From Erigeron canadensis (lineage: Eukaryota; Streptophyta; Magnoliopsida; Asterales; Asteraceae), in contig NC_057765.1 of assembly GCF_010389155.1 (NCBI RefSeq), forward strand, positions 6,448,001 to 6,512,000: 64,000 nt of DNA, written 5' to 3'. Position 1 is the first letter of the stretch. Each line of letters starts with the position of its first letter. A program made the position numbers and the translations under genes. The notes under the pieces were generated by a model. It saw nothing but the letters and a program-made list of their open reading frames with translations, had not been told where the DNA came from and searched no databases. Positions 10,601-22,369 of the stretch are shown here, piece by piece.

Positions 10601-12767
10601 TTTCTTTTTGGGTTTCGTCCTTTTTTTTAGCAAGCTTTCCTGACCCTCACTTTATTTATATTATGTTTTTATGGATACTTTCTAGTTCGGCTGCCTCAAA
10701 TAATGCTTTTGGGCCAGTAAGTCAGTTCCAAGCTCCTACTCAGATTTCAACTGCATCCCAGAACACCTTTGCTTTTGGAATTCCAGGTGTGGTTTTTAAG
10801 TTTTTCCTCTTATGCAATTCATAGAGTTGGCAATTTCAACACACTTATATCTAAGGGGTCAAATAGGCCGAGGAAATGGTGAAATTGGCCAAAAGTCGCT
10901 TTAAGTGTATTTTCAACGAGTACAATTGCTTAACCAACTTTATCCGGGTAACTAGTTAACTATTGTAGATAACTAGTGACCCATATTTACTCTCCCAACA
11001 CAGCCATATCACTACCCATATTTACCAATATATATTTTTTCTTTCCTTTATATATACCAATCTTTTGTCTGGTTACTTGTAGGTCAACTGAGCAGTCAAC
11101 CCTCTCAACAGTCATTTGTTAGCTCCTTCCCTGCCTCGGCAAGTAGCTTTACCAACCAGTTCCCTGTCGCTGCAACTTCACCAAATCTTGATTCGGTACA
11201 TCAACAGCCATCTGGGCCATTTGGTGTACAAAACCCTTCTGCTAATGCACCTCCTGGAGCAGTTTCAAGCTTACAAATGACGTAAGTTTATTTTAGACAT
11301 GTTAAGTGTTACGTATGTAGTGTCTCTTGAATGGCCAACTACTTGGTGTTTGGATGTGCTGTTTTAAACTGATTATCTACTATTGTGATCTTGAATCACA
11401 ATAATCACTTTTGAATACACTCTGCTACAAAAGTGATATCCCAACATATCACAAAAACATCTTCCTTTCTTACAAATATGTCGTTTTTGGTCATGTGCTG
11501 AACAAATAATCAGAATATAAATTTCTAATTGTTACAACGTCGAACACATCCAAATACTATTCTCTACGGCATGTATTATTAGAAACGATAATACATCTTT
11601 GCATTCCGAAATCCCTTACATTTTGGGTTCACTGTGCTCTGACTTGTATACAGGCAAAACCTTCCAAGTGCAAGTAGTGATAACGATAACAGTATATGGT
11701 TAAAAGACAAATGGAGAGCAGGAGAGGTAATTTATTGAAGTTAATGTGAAGCTATAGATAAAGAATAATAGCATGATGTAATATAGACGTATATTATATA
11801 TTATATTATATATATATATATACTAAAAAGCAATGTACAATGTACAAGTCTTTTAAGCATGAGAGGTACAACCTTTTAAAACACATATTAATTTTAACCA
11901 AATTTCGTTTTAACCCCCTAAATTTTAACCAAATTTCGTTTTAACCCCCTAATATCTCTATTTCTTTAACTTTTACACAACATCAAAGTTTTCGTTTTCA
12001 TTTTCGTGGCACTAAACTTTTAGGTTCTCATGTTTTCATCAAACAACTTTCACACAGTTACAGTTTTACTTTTTACCATTTGGTCTTTAATTATTCATCT
12101 GTCTTTTTATACATATAGCGTTTTTATTAAAGGGTAACTTTTATCATCGTTACGTCTTACGTTCATGTTACATTTAAAACATTAATATAGTTGTTTATGT
12201 TTTTATACATCTTAATATTCTTTTACATTTTTTTTTATTGTATTGCTACACGTTTAATTGTTTTTTTAACGATAGTTTTCATCTTTTAACTTTTACCCCA
12301 CATCAAATTTTTCGTTTTCATTTTTATTGATACTAAACTTTTGGGTTCTCAGGTTTTAATCATACAACTTCCACACAGTTATGGTTTTACTTTAAAAAAT
12401 TTGGTTTTTGATTATTTTCTTTCGTTTATATATATATATATATTATATAACGTTTTTAATATATAATAACTTTCATCATGGTTACGCCTTACATTCATAA
12501 AACATTTAAAGCATTAATATAGTTATTGTTTGTGTTTTTATACACTTATTATTCTTTTTATAATATTTTTTTTGTTATTGCTAGATGGACAGTTGTCATT
12601 TTTAAAGTTTAGATTCGAATATTTGACATAAATTTGCCAAAACTTTAATGTGTAAAAAAACGTATTCCGCGGCAACGCGCAGGGTCAATAACTAGTTATA
12701 TAACTGGATTCATGTATTTTGTTTGCAGATTCCTGAAGAAGCCCCTCCAGACGGAGTCGTTTATTAG
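7615..12767 (+). CDS. CCCH zinc-finger/FG-repeat protein, C3H16 (Nup42-like) type, 10 exons
   Basis: Exons are 7615-7658, 8283-8478, 8598-8686, 8775-8870, 9724-9817, 10321-10589, 10686-10786, 11083-11281, 11654-11726 and 12729-12767. They join in phase to exactly 400 codons (399 residues), which strongly supports the model. Residues 8-26 form one CCCH finger (C8-x7-C16-x5-C22-x3-H26). A low-complexity region follows with FG-type motifs (NPFG, GFG, FAFG, GPFG), a short charged helix (VERERSLLSSKLIEFENLL), and a conserved acidic tail (IWLKDKWRAGEIPEEAPPD). This layout matches plant zinc finger CCCH protein 16 and resembles the yeast/animal Nup42/hCG1 mRNA-export nucleoporin. The nucleoporin role is inferred. 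Intron 6 is GC-AG (AG|GCAAGT at 10590); the last intron carries a Helitron. No lesion was found. Confidence 0.9.
9890..10215. repeat. MITE-like GGCAAA/GGTCAAA repeat inside intron 5
   Basis: The left edge (AGATGGCAAATTTGACCC) and right edge (CCTGCCCATTTGTTGCCTTT) are imperfect inverted repeats of a type common in plant introns. Similar GGCAAA and GGTCAAA motifs recur near 10830-10880 and 14225-14470. No target duplication could be confirmed. Confidence 0.45.
11800..12695 (+). mobile_element. Non-autonomous Helitron in the last intron of the zinc-finger gene
   Basis: The 3' end has CCGCGGCAACGCGCAGGG and then CTAG|T at 12692-12696, a Helitron terminus. The 5' side begins near 11800 with a TATATA run followed by ACTAAAAAGCAATG, resembling Helitron 5' ends (TCTATACTA..AAAAAGC). 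The exact first base is blurred by the TA run. The interior contains a duplicated AATTTTAACCAAATTTCG motif and no coding capacity. Confidence 0.65.
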
Positions 12768-13238
12768 CGAAGAAGAAAGTTTCATTTTTTTTTGTCCCTT
12801 TCCATGGAAATATATCAGAACTTTATGTAGTTAATTTTTATTTATTTATTTTTTCGGGGACCAAACTGTAGCCTTTTATACAAATGAAATGTCATAAAAA
12901 TGACAAGAAAATTATGAGTTCTGTGTTACTTGTTATTTACATTTATTTTTTGGGGACTATTGAGTATCCACTATACATGGGGTGTTTGATTTCAAGCACG
13001 AACCGCGATTAAAGTGGAAATGAGAATTAATTTTGAAACCCACCATCTTTTGTGGGTTTCATTCCCAAATTGTAATATCAAGGCTATCAATCAAACACTT
13101 TTAAGGCGTGTTTGGTTTGCATATTCGGTTCGTTAATGGGTTTAGTATGAATTTAGGTTTGGTTTGATTTAATGTAGTAAAGTTTGTTTGGAATTTATAG
13201 CATTTAACAAGGGTCTGTTTTTTGTTTAAATGTTATAG
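12768..13238. other. Short spacer between the zinc-finger gene and the DET1 remnant
   Basis: It contains the 3' UTR of the zinc-finger gene and a foldback MITE. I searched for upstream DET1 exons and found none, so the DET1 copy lacks its N-terminal coding part. Confidence 0.6.
12978..13112. mobile_element. Foldback MITE-like sequence
   Basis: The ends GTGTTTGATT and AATCAAACAC are inverted repeats. The centre holds a perfect 9-bp hairpin (GAAACCCAC / GTGGGTTTC) near 13040-13062. No target duplication was found, so the class is undetermined. Confidence 0.5.
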
Positions 13239-16200
13239 ATTGGAGGATGGAGCTATACTTGATGCTAGGGTTTTTTGTAATGATTACATCAATTTAGCAC
13301 ATAGCATGGGTGTTTTTCTATTTGAAGATTCACTCGCAATAGTCTCTCTTCGTTATCAGCATATTCACATACTTCAGATTAGGGATTCTGGCAGTCTTGT
13401 TGATGTAAGGGCAATCGGGGAATTTTGTCATGAAGATGATGAACTTTTTATCAATTCCAGTGCCCAGGCAAGTACTAAAGTTATGTTTTCTTTGTTGATC
13501 CGCAAACACTTCTTCATATATGATTTTAAACTCATTCTAATAATATGATGTGCTAAAGCATGATTATGAAAAACCTGTTTAGTAAGTAAAAAAAAGTTCT
13601 AAATTTTATATTAAAACGAGATGGGAGGGTTTTTATTTTTTATGCATTTCAATACTCTTTAGATGACCTTAAACCCTTTTTTGACCCATTTAACACGTTT
13701 CCTTTCTAGTAATATCTTTGAGCTCAAGCCATTTGACTTATGGAAATCAAGCATGATCCAAGTTTTTCAAGTGTTAAACTGTTCGTTTCTAACGTGACAG
13801 AGACTTTTTCCATTGAATACATTTTTGTGATAGAGTAAAAGCAATATCAACATATGACCCATAGAGAATATATATGCATTTGAAAAATCTTTGAAGGTAG
13901 TGACTTGGCTTATTAAGTTTTCTAGTGTATCTGCTTCACTTATTCTAGCCCTATATGGTCTATAGCTTGAAGTCTTACTTTACAAGCAAGACAAACATAC
14001 ATAAAATTTTCAGATCTGATTACCAAAGTTTGTGGGTTTGTATCTCTACTTCTGTAGTATCAAAAGTCGAATCATTTTCCATTTTTTGAGAGTTAGGGAC
14101 TAGGCACATGGTGTATTCGAGTTATCTTTGGTGATGATGGGGCATTTCATTTCGAATGCGGATTCGTGTTAAATTCTATCTCTAACGTGTCAGCCTGATA
14201 AAATAGAAAAATGTTTAGTTTAAAAGGGTCAAACGGGTGGCAAATAAGCAATAGTGTAGATTTAATGTTATATATGGCATTAGATTATTAATACAATGAG
14301 TTATTTTTGTGACCATATTTGACAAACTAGGTATGTGCAAAAGACTACAAAATTTACACCAAAAGTATATTGGGTCAAGTGTTCAACCCCACCGGACCTG
14401 TGACCAGTACCAAAAACTACCCATTTTGACCCTTTACTCAACCTGATCATTTTGCCACCTGTAGAGGTTGTAGTCATATGACCTCAATACCCTTCGACAA
14501 TGACGAAGCAAGGAGACTCTTTGCTTTCTGCTGTATCCTATCTCTCGCCATGACAAGTGGAATATGCTCAATATTAATACTTTGTAAATATAAAGATTAA
14601 TGAGTTTAACTTGCAATATGCTGAAATAAAATTGTTACACTCGATGCATGGCCTCAAAATGGATCTTGCAACTTCTATATGACACAGGGAGTATTTTCCT
14701 TCTCTTGGAAGAGATGAAAATAAACACATTAATTAACGATGGCCATGATGTGCAATGTAATCTTGCTTGAGTGCTTTACCTATATCAAATGCAACAAAAC
14801 ATGAGGTTGGTATTGATTGTGAATGTGTAGAAAATATCTAATCGTGTGTTAACTAGTCTGTGCTCTATATCCACCAAAACCTCAACTCTATTGGCTTCAA
14901 TAAAAAAGTGCACATATAATATGACCAGATCCATTTATGCAGAGTGATTTATATGGCCTGCAGTCATCCTCTGCAGTTGTTCTGGTTCTGGAGAAACTTT
15001 ATGAATTTACATAATTTGGTTTATGTTGCAGACCATTTCAAATATTGACAAAAGTCAATCACAACACATGCCCATGAATCATGCTATGAGTGCCCCAAAT
15101 CTTGAACCGCCAGCTCAAGAAAACCCTTTCCTGAGTGGTATAAAGCAAAGATTGCTTTCTTTTATAGTCCGGGGGATACGTAATGAAGAAACAGATGAAA
15201 CTATGGTTGGTCATCAACTATCAAACTTTTTGTTGCTGGGTGTTTGGATCTGTACTTTTGAACTGATTCTTTATTATAAAAGTTGAACATTCATTTTGGA
15301 TATTCAGGTAATAAACCAGCTGCAATGAAACTGGTAAATAGGTAAATAGGTTATTTACCTATTTCTTTGTATCTAATTTTGGAAGACTTTCACCCCTATC
15401 TAACAAAATGTCTGCACTTTTAGAATAAAACAGTTTTTGATCATATTATCTATCAAAGTTGTTAAATAGTCTGATTGACACATGTAGGTATCTGATTATT
15501 ACAACTCGAAACAACATAAGCACATCCAAATACCGCTGAAGCTGCTGGTTTTGTCGTGAATTTTTATGTTGAATTTTTGGTTCTGATTAGTACCATGTCA
15601 TATAATCACTTTAAAAACGTACAACCAAACGCCCGATTAATTCAAGTATATACATGTTTTCGCATTTTATATGTCATGTTTGTCACATTTAAATTCACTG
15701 CTAAATGCTCTTTTTATTTGTTTATTCAGAGAATTCAATCCCTTAAGAAGAAGTTTTATTTTCACTTTCAAGATTATGTTGACTTGATTATATGGAAGGT
15801 AGGCTTTGACTTCCCTAATACGTACATTTTATGTTCTGTTCCCAAAACGTGATGAAAATGTTGTTCTCTTCTTTTGGGTAGGTGCAATTTCTGGACCGGC
15901 ATCACTTACTAATCAAGTTTGGAAGTGTTGATGGAGCAGTAAGCAATCCTATTCTTACCATTTTTTCCTTTTTACTAGAAAGAGAGAATGTATAGACATC
16001 ACATGTGTTTTATATTACAAGTAACTACGCTTGGTGCATGTGAAATACTTGTGCTTCATAATATCATACACTTGCCCCGTCATTTGTTGTCCACGTGATA
16101 CAGGTGTCCCGAAATGCTGATAACCACCCTGCATTTTTTGCTGTATATAACATGGAATCAACAGAAATTATTGCCTTTTATCAGGTATATGTATATACAT

Positions 16201-17362
16201 TAGTACGTGGGATTTCTTATTTCTTAAAGTTTGTATAAAAGGTAAGTTATAATATTTCTCTGCTTACCAAATCAAATCAACCTCGGAATTTCTTGCAGAT
16301 GTCCTCGGATGAGCTCTATATGTTGTTTGAACAGTTTTGTGATCATTTCCATGTACCGTCTAAAAACACCCCATATATGAATTTTATATCTTCTCACTCG
16401 AATAACATTCATGCTCTCGAGCAATTGAGAAGCAGTAAAAATAAAGCTACGAGCTTTTTCTTTGGTAAGATCTCTGTTTTATGTTTCTTCATTCTACTTT
16501 CTCAGTTTCTTGATATTACACTATTACCCTTTCCATTCTATGAACTGATACCTGGACTTCTAATATCAACTCATTGCTTTGGAATTCGAAAAAGATGTGC
16601 ACTGTGACTTTTGACATCACCTAATTGTTGGTTTTTTCTTTGGAACAAAATCAGTATCAATGTTTAATCGAAAGATGTTTGGTTCTGATCTCATAAGTTG
16701 AAGGGCACGGTTTCAAGGTCCTTTGAAGCTTCATTGCATGACCTTTTATTGTCACTTTATACATGCAGTTTGTTAAGAAAGTGCTGGCCTCTTCGCCATT
16801 TAATTGTCAGTCTCAGAGCCCTTCACCCTATTTTGATCAGTCTCTATTTAGATTTGATGAAAAGGTTAGTCTTCTATACAGACTTCATAAGTGTGCCATT
16901 TCAAACATTCCATTATCGACTTAAGTTTCCCTTTTTGAGCACTTACATTATTGCATAACTTAGGCTCTATATAAAAGCTGTTATATATATTTGTTTGCAG
17001 CTTATTTCTGCGGCCGATCGTCATAGACAGTCGACTGACCATCCAATCAAGTTTATCTTACGACGGCCTCCACATACCCTTAAGTTCAAAATTAAGCCAG
17101 GTATATTGAATGAGCACAATAGACTTTGTAACCGATTGAAAATCGATCTTTCTCTTACCTGTTTAATGCAAGAAGATATTGATCGATGATAATAATAATC
17201 TTAAATATCTTATTGGCTTATCAGGACCCGAAGCTGGCATTACAGATTGCAGGACGAAGAGGATATCTTCATTTCTTTTTCATCCAGTTTTGCCCCTTGC
17301 TCTTTCAGTTCAGCAGACTCTTTTTGCAGCCTGCTTTTGTTAATATTCACTTCCGTAGATAG
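13239..17362 (+). pseudogene. DET1: 5'-truncated DET1 (de-etiolated 1) gene copy
   Basis: Nine exons encode the C-terminal two-thirds of DET1, the DDB1/COP10-associated repressor of photomorphogenesis: 13239-13467, 15032-15205, 15730-15798, 15882-15938, 16104-16184, 16299-16464, 16769-16864, 17001-17100 and 17225-17362. Diagnostic stretches are HILQIRDSGSLVDVRAIGE, KKKFYFHFQDYVDLIIWK, SPSPYFDQSLFRFDEK and AADRHRQS. The first about 170 residues are absent. Two breaks are visible. Exon 6 ends at 16464 one base out of phase with exon 7, where the family has a clean SFSQ|FVKK junction. In the last exon a 2-base loss after QQTLF shifts the conserved VNIHFRR tail out of frame, giving TAA at 17341. 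The first intron has a GC donor (13468). Retained introns mean the copy arose by DNA duplication, not retroposition. Confidence 0.9.
14220..14475. repeat. MITE-like remnant in DET1 intron 1
   Basis: GGGTCAAACGGGTGGCAAAT on the left and ATTTTGCCACCTGTAGAGG on the right are inverted relatives of the intronic repeat at 9890-10215. The ends are eroded. Confidence 0.4.
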
Positions 17363-18394
17363 CAAAATGTGTCAACTACCACTCTACCATACAAATGGTG
17401 TCATGAAAACTGCATTTGAGTGCGACATCTGTAAACCTGTGTCTAGTTCACGTTGAAGAGTGGGTATAGACTGTAGTTAGCATCAAGTCGAAACAACAAG
17501 AGAATCATTGTTTAGGCTACGAATCATTTTGGGATTAACTCTGGACGGAGGGTTACCCAGTCCAAAGAAATGGTTCTCCATTTCAGAAGCCTGTCAAGAT
17601 ATGTTTTCCCCCAAAGTTGGGAAGGAAGTTGTACAAGTGTTAACAGATTAGACATTAGAGTATAAAGAGGCTTATGTTATATTAGGACTTTTTGACTGAT
17701 TGGTTCTCATATTGTAATGGTTTTAAACTCGATTGTCATTGTTTGATAAAAGTTCCTAAGCCATGTTAGGCCCAATTGTATCTAATTAAAGGCTTGTAGA
17801 TTCCAGTGACAATCATTTATATTTTAGCTTAAGAACATCTGGGTTCTGAGTTGTGAAGCCTCTTGTTGTTTGATATTGATCAAGCCGCAAGTAATGCATA
17901 AATCCGAGGACATGAGTTCTTTAACAGGGAAGCCAATGACAATGAGTTGTGCTCCTTGAACCTTGTCGTAAAACATTAAGCCTAACAAGATTGACCAGCT
18001 CATGTGTTTGTAGACTTGGATCACTCTAAGTGAATAACTAGTATTTAACTAGGTAGTCTTTACATGTGTGCAGTTTCATAACTGCATCAGACTAATATTT
18101 CAACTTATGCATACAAAAAAAGGAAAAAGGAATAAAAGAATGAAAAAGGGAAAAGACATCCCTACTAGTTCAAATTAATATTATCTTGTCCATTTTTGCA
18201 AGATATTCCATGCTTTATAGTTTTGTTATTTTGTTAGTCTAAAAGTTACAACTACTCTTTTCCCACAACTAATTCTAGCTACTAATCTCCATCCAAATGG
18301 ATCTTATATAAGACAAAAGAATAATATTCTTTAACTAATTACAACAAACAAAACTACCCCAAAAGCAAAATACAAACACAAAAATCCCCAGAAA
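17363..18394. other. Intergenic between DET1 and DUF632 remnants
   Basis: The first part is probably former DET1 3' UTR/terminator sequence. No protein-coding signal or terminal repeat is evident. Confidence 0.45.
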
Positions 18395-20116
18395 TTACAC
18401 CTTGGGCCCATTACTACTTTCTGGACATGTGGCACTCTCCCGCTGCTTGATCAAATCAGCATATCCTTGAGCAGAAGATAGAGCAAATTCTGTTAATGAA
18501 CTAACAACAACTGATATTCCAGCACACAACACTCTAATGGCGACTTCTGCCATTTTCTCCACCGTTTCCTCCTCATCTTGACGCCCACTCTCCACCATCT
18601 CCATCCCGGAGCTGCTACCATACCGCTTTGACGATCCAAGGCCTGAACTACCGCCACCTCCTTCTTTTAGCTGCTGCATATATAAAGAACCAAACCCCTG
18701 CTGCAAAAAAGTCTAGCCCATCTAGCACTGGGACCTCACTGATCGAGTCAAGTAGTCTAGACCATTGGATGCACAGCCCAAATATTGGTGGGGCACCACT
18801 GGACCTTCGAGGTGATAATGGGAATTTTATGGTGTTATTGGAGTTTGACCCAATGCACCTTAGTAGCCAGCCAGCAATCGTGTGAATGTAGGCTTTTTGA
18901 GAAGTGACCCATGACTCGAAACAAACTTTCCAATTTTGTAATTCGAATTCAAGATTGGTAGCAGAGCGGGCTAACCGGTGTGGCTCACTAGGGTGACCCT
19001 GTGTGTACTTTTTGGGCTTGGAAGGTGTCCCCGCTAGTAAAATCTTGGCTTCATCTAGTGTTCGTTTCTGAGTTTGATGACACTCGGCCATTACCTTCCA
19101 TATTCTTGATAAACTGGTCCATGTATCATCATAAAAAATGGCATCTTTGTCAATTCATGATAATGTGTGTATCTAAAGTTATTATGTAATACTGAAATCA
19201 ACTATACTGAAATGAACTATGAAGTTATGAAATGATAATATTACCCTTGGATCAATTCGAGAAGCTGTGGCTGTAGTTCTTGATCCCTTAAAGTTTCAAT
19301 CCTTTTTGATACAGCTTCAACCGAGTGTATTGAAACCTTAATCTGTGTATGCAAATCTCTAATGGCATTTCTTGTTTTATCAAGGGATGAATGGTCATCA
19401 CCTTTAGCATCATGGTTCCTAAGTTGAGCACATTTTTTGTCATACGCTATACGAATTCGTTCACCAGCCTGTGAAGTTTGACAAAAGAAGCTGCCATTAC
19501 TGGCTAAGCGACAATAATACCCATGGATGATTTACAGAAAGGCAGATGATATATACCTTGACTTCCTGGTGCAGTTTTTTCTCCCAAGCATATAGTTTGT
19601 CAAGAGTTGATAAATTTGAGGCGAAGGTGGCGGTAAATTTGGTCTACTGTAACTAAAAATGGATGAAGGTGGTGATTGTGATGGCATACCAAAGAAACTA
19701 TCAGCTGCATATTGGTAAGCGGGTGACTGGTTATATGACTCGACTCTTGCTATTTCCGGTGACTAGGGTAGCCTTTCTTCAACAAAAACTGACGGGTTTC
19801 CACCCGATCTAAGATAGTTAACTCTTGGCTGTTCAATGGTGAATGAATTTGGTGAAATGGTGATGAATCTTGGTGCAGTTTTTTTGTTTGTTGGAAATGG
19901 CGGTGTGGCAAATGAGTCTAATGAGAATTCACGTGGTTCATCACCTTCTACGTAATCTTTAAGGGCTGCAGAAACTCTTCTAAGTGATTGAATATAAGCT
20001 TTATGACCCGAAGCGAATTTGGTTCGTTGTTCGACAGCTTTCTTGATAAAGTTTTTTCGATCTTTACAAAGTTGTACAGCTTCTTCATCATCCAACTTTG
20101 ATGAAGAACATCCCAT
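18395..20116 (-). pseudogene. DUF630/DUF632 (NRG2/REL2-like) gene with internal deletion
   Basis: Reading leftwards, exon A (20116-19557) starts MGCSSSKLDDEEAVQLCKDR, the DUF630 N-terminus with a myristoylation-type Gly2 and Cys3. It hits TAG at 19763 after EERLP, although related sequence continues (SPEIARVESYNQSP). The long acidic/proline central region usual for these plant plasma-membrane/nuclear proteins is missing. The text jumps, out of frame, to STLDKLYAWEKKLHQEVK, where DUF632 begins. Exon B (19468-19245) and exon C (19113 down) continue DUF632 in good phase (AECHQTQKRTLDEAK, LLAGTPSK). A one-base insertion near 18700 then shifts the tail MAEVAIRVLCAGISVV. So there is one stop, one frameshifting deletion junction and one insertion. 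Retained introns point to DNA-level duplication. Confidence 0.85.
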
Positions 20117-21207
20117 TTCTTGATTTCACGAGTTTTTATATTTCGAATCAGGGGGTTTTAACAGATTCATATGGAATATTCAGGCCTGTTTCAATTCAAA
20201 AAATAAGTCAAATAAAGAATGAAGTATTGAAGTGCACAGGAGATTTGACCTTTTTCAAAGTAAAACAAGTGATTTTAAAGTTTGGAATTTCGGTGGGAAG
20301 ATGTTTTGTAAGAAAAAATCTTGATTAGTGCATCGAACATACAAGTCTATAGTTATGTGCCGAAAAAAAAACATGCTAAAAAAATGCAAGACTAATACAT
20401 TTAATTTTAGATTTTGCAAATACAAATTTGACTTCCAAAGTCAAACTGTAGAAATGATTTTGGAAATTCATGAGGTCAGGAAGACATAGCATAACAATAT
20501 AACTTATTCTAAGGCTCTACATTAAGCTCAAAGTAAGTTGAAAGATACACCGGAAAAACATCTAAAATTATAACAACAAAAGAACTTCCTAATGAAAAAA
20601 ACTAACTTAAAACAATATCAAACTAAAAATAAGAAGAAAGTACATAAATCATCTTTTTTGGGACAAAGAAACAAAAAATAAAGTTTAGATGAGGTACAAG
20701 CTGCAGCCTTGCCGAATTCATCACATGGGTGAAAAAAAAAAATACAAAAGAAATAATCCAATAGTAAATCCCTTGACAAGATCGATCCGGGCTAGTGGTG
20801 TTTCCATTACTTCAAAGATGCGTCGGGTCCTGAAAAGGATCACTTAACATGATTAACATCACTAAAGGCATGCAAAGCCTTATTAAATGCTTAAAGTTTA
20901 GCTCATATCAGACCATCATTTGATCACTACATCATAAGTTGACAAATAAGAATAACTCCTTACAAGCCAATTTAGATCAACACAAATAACCTTTTACATC
21001 TTGATACTTAGCAATTACAAAACTGGCTCAATACATCTAATAGGCATGTCTTTGATCAAAAGATACCCCAAAACAAGAAAATAAATAGGCACCAAAAACA
21101 GGGCAATTTCAACAATCCCTCAATACAAAAACTGGTACTAATTGTTCAACTATGTTACGTTGTTCTCCTAATGTCACCAAGGCGCAGGCTGCTGATAAAA
21201 GGGATGC
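20117..21207. other. Intergenic; former promoter side of the DUF630/632 copy
   Basis: No gene or clear repeat is seen. The sequence is AT-rich with short homopolymers. Confidence 0.45.
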
Positions 21208-21215
21208 ATACGAGA

Positions 21216-22016
21216 CAATGCCGGCTCAAGATTTTTTTGGGCTCTAAGCGGGAGTAATTTGGGGGCCTCCCTTTAAAGTCTAATACAACCATTTTGGTGG
21301 TTCCACACGAGACAAATTTTATAATTTCCGTCAACAATTATGATCCACGACACTAACATCTTAAACCGCTAATTAGGTCAGATGCATAGCACATGAGAGC
21401 ATATAACTCTTATATAACTAAAGCCAATCACTACTAAATAAGATAAAAATACCGACCATTCATATACATATGCATATGCATAGAAAGATTTGTGTGTATG
21501 TACAAACAAAACCCAATCAGGAATCAATAGGAAAAATAACCAACACTCAAAAATACAAAATAAATAGTCAAATAATCTCAAAGTGCTTTATAATCCACAA
21601 CATACTTATTCATAGAATCACTAAAGTAAAAACAATAAGTAGTATATATACATAATAACAAAGACAAGTAAAGACCTTTATATATACTCAGTAGTATATA
21701 CATAATGATAGAAGGGTTGTTGAGGAGGAAGGGGAAATCGAAAGTCATAGGTGATAAAGACAAGTGAAAATATCATTATTGTATAAGTCTTTTTGTGTGC
21801 CCCAATATCTCAACCTTTCCTCTCATGTTCATAAAAAGGATTGGAGCGGCTCAATTTGATACAGCTATCCTATTTCTATTTGACAGAAGTAAATGAGTTC
21901 TTATTTCTAAGCCCAAACAACCAAAAAAAAATCAAGTCCATTAAAGTTTTGGAGCCTTGACTAATTGGGGGCCTTAGGCACCAGCCTAACCCACCACACT
22001 AATTTAGCCGGCTCTC
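21216..22016. mobile_element. hAT-like element with GCCGGCT termini
   Basis: The ends CAATGCCGGCTC and AGCCGGCTCTC are inverted around a shared GCCGGCT core. The flanks ATACGAGA (21208-21215) and ATGCGAGA (22017-22024) agree at 7 of 8 positions, consistent with an 8-bp hAT duplication. The interior shows GGGGGCC motifs near both ends and no transposase. The exact ends are less certain than for the other hAT elements. Confidence 0.55.
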
Positions 22017-22024
22017 ATGCGAGA

Positions 22025-22369
22025 TATATTTACTTTGAAAGTTTTAACTAAAGGTAATGTAGAATCTAGTGGACTACAATACCATTTATTTGAAGTTATG
22101 TATCAAAACAAACAAAAAAAAAAATAACTATAAGAGCAGGACACTACAGGCATAATCCAAAATTTTCAACTAAAACACAACTTTAACATCCATATCAAGA
22201 TCAAGCATTTAAATGTAACTACCAAGTTCATATTCTGTCAAATTTCAATAAATAAGAGCAGAGGCACACCAAGTAAGAATTTACATAGTGAACAAAATAC
22301 AGTTAAAAGGCAATACCTTGTAAAAACTTGGAGCATAAGCCGGCATCTGATCCAAATACTTCACTTGAA
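22025..22369. other. Spacer downstream of the NFS1 remnant
   Basis: No feature is seen. It is the 3' side of the minus-strand cysteine desulfurase copy. Confidence 0.4.
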
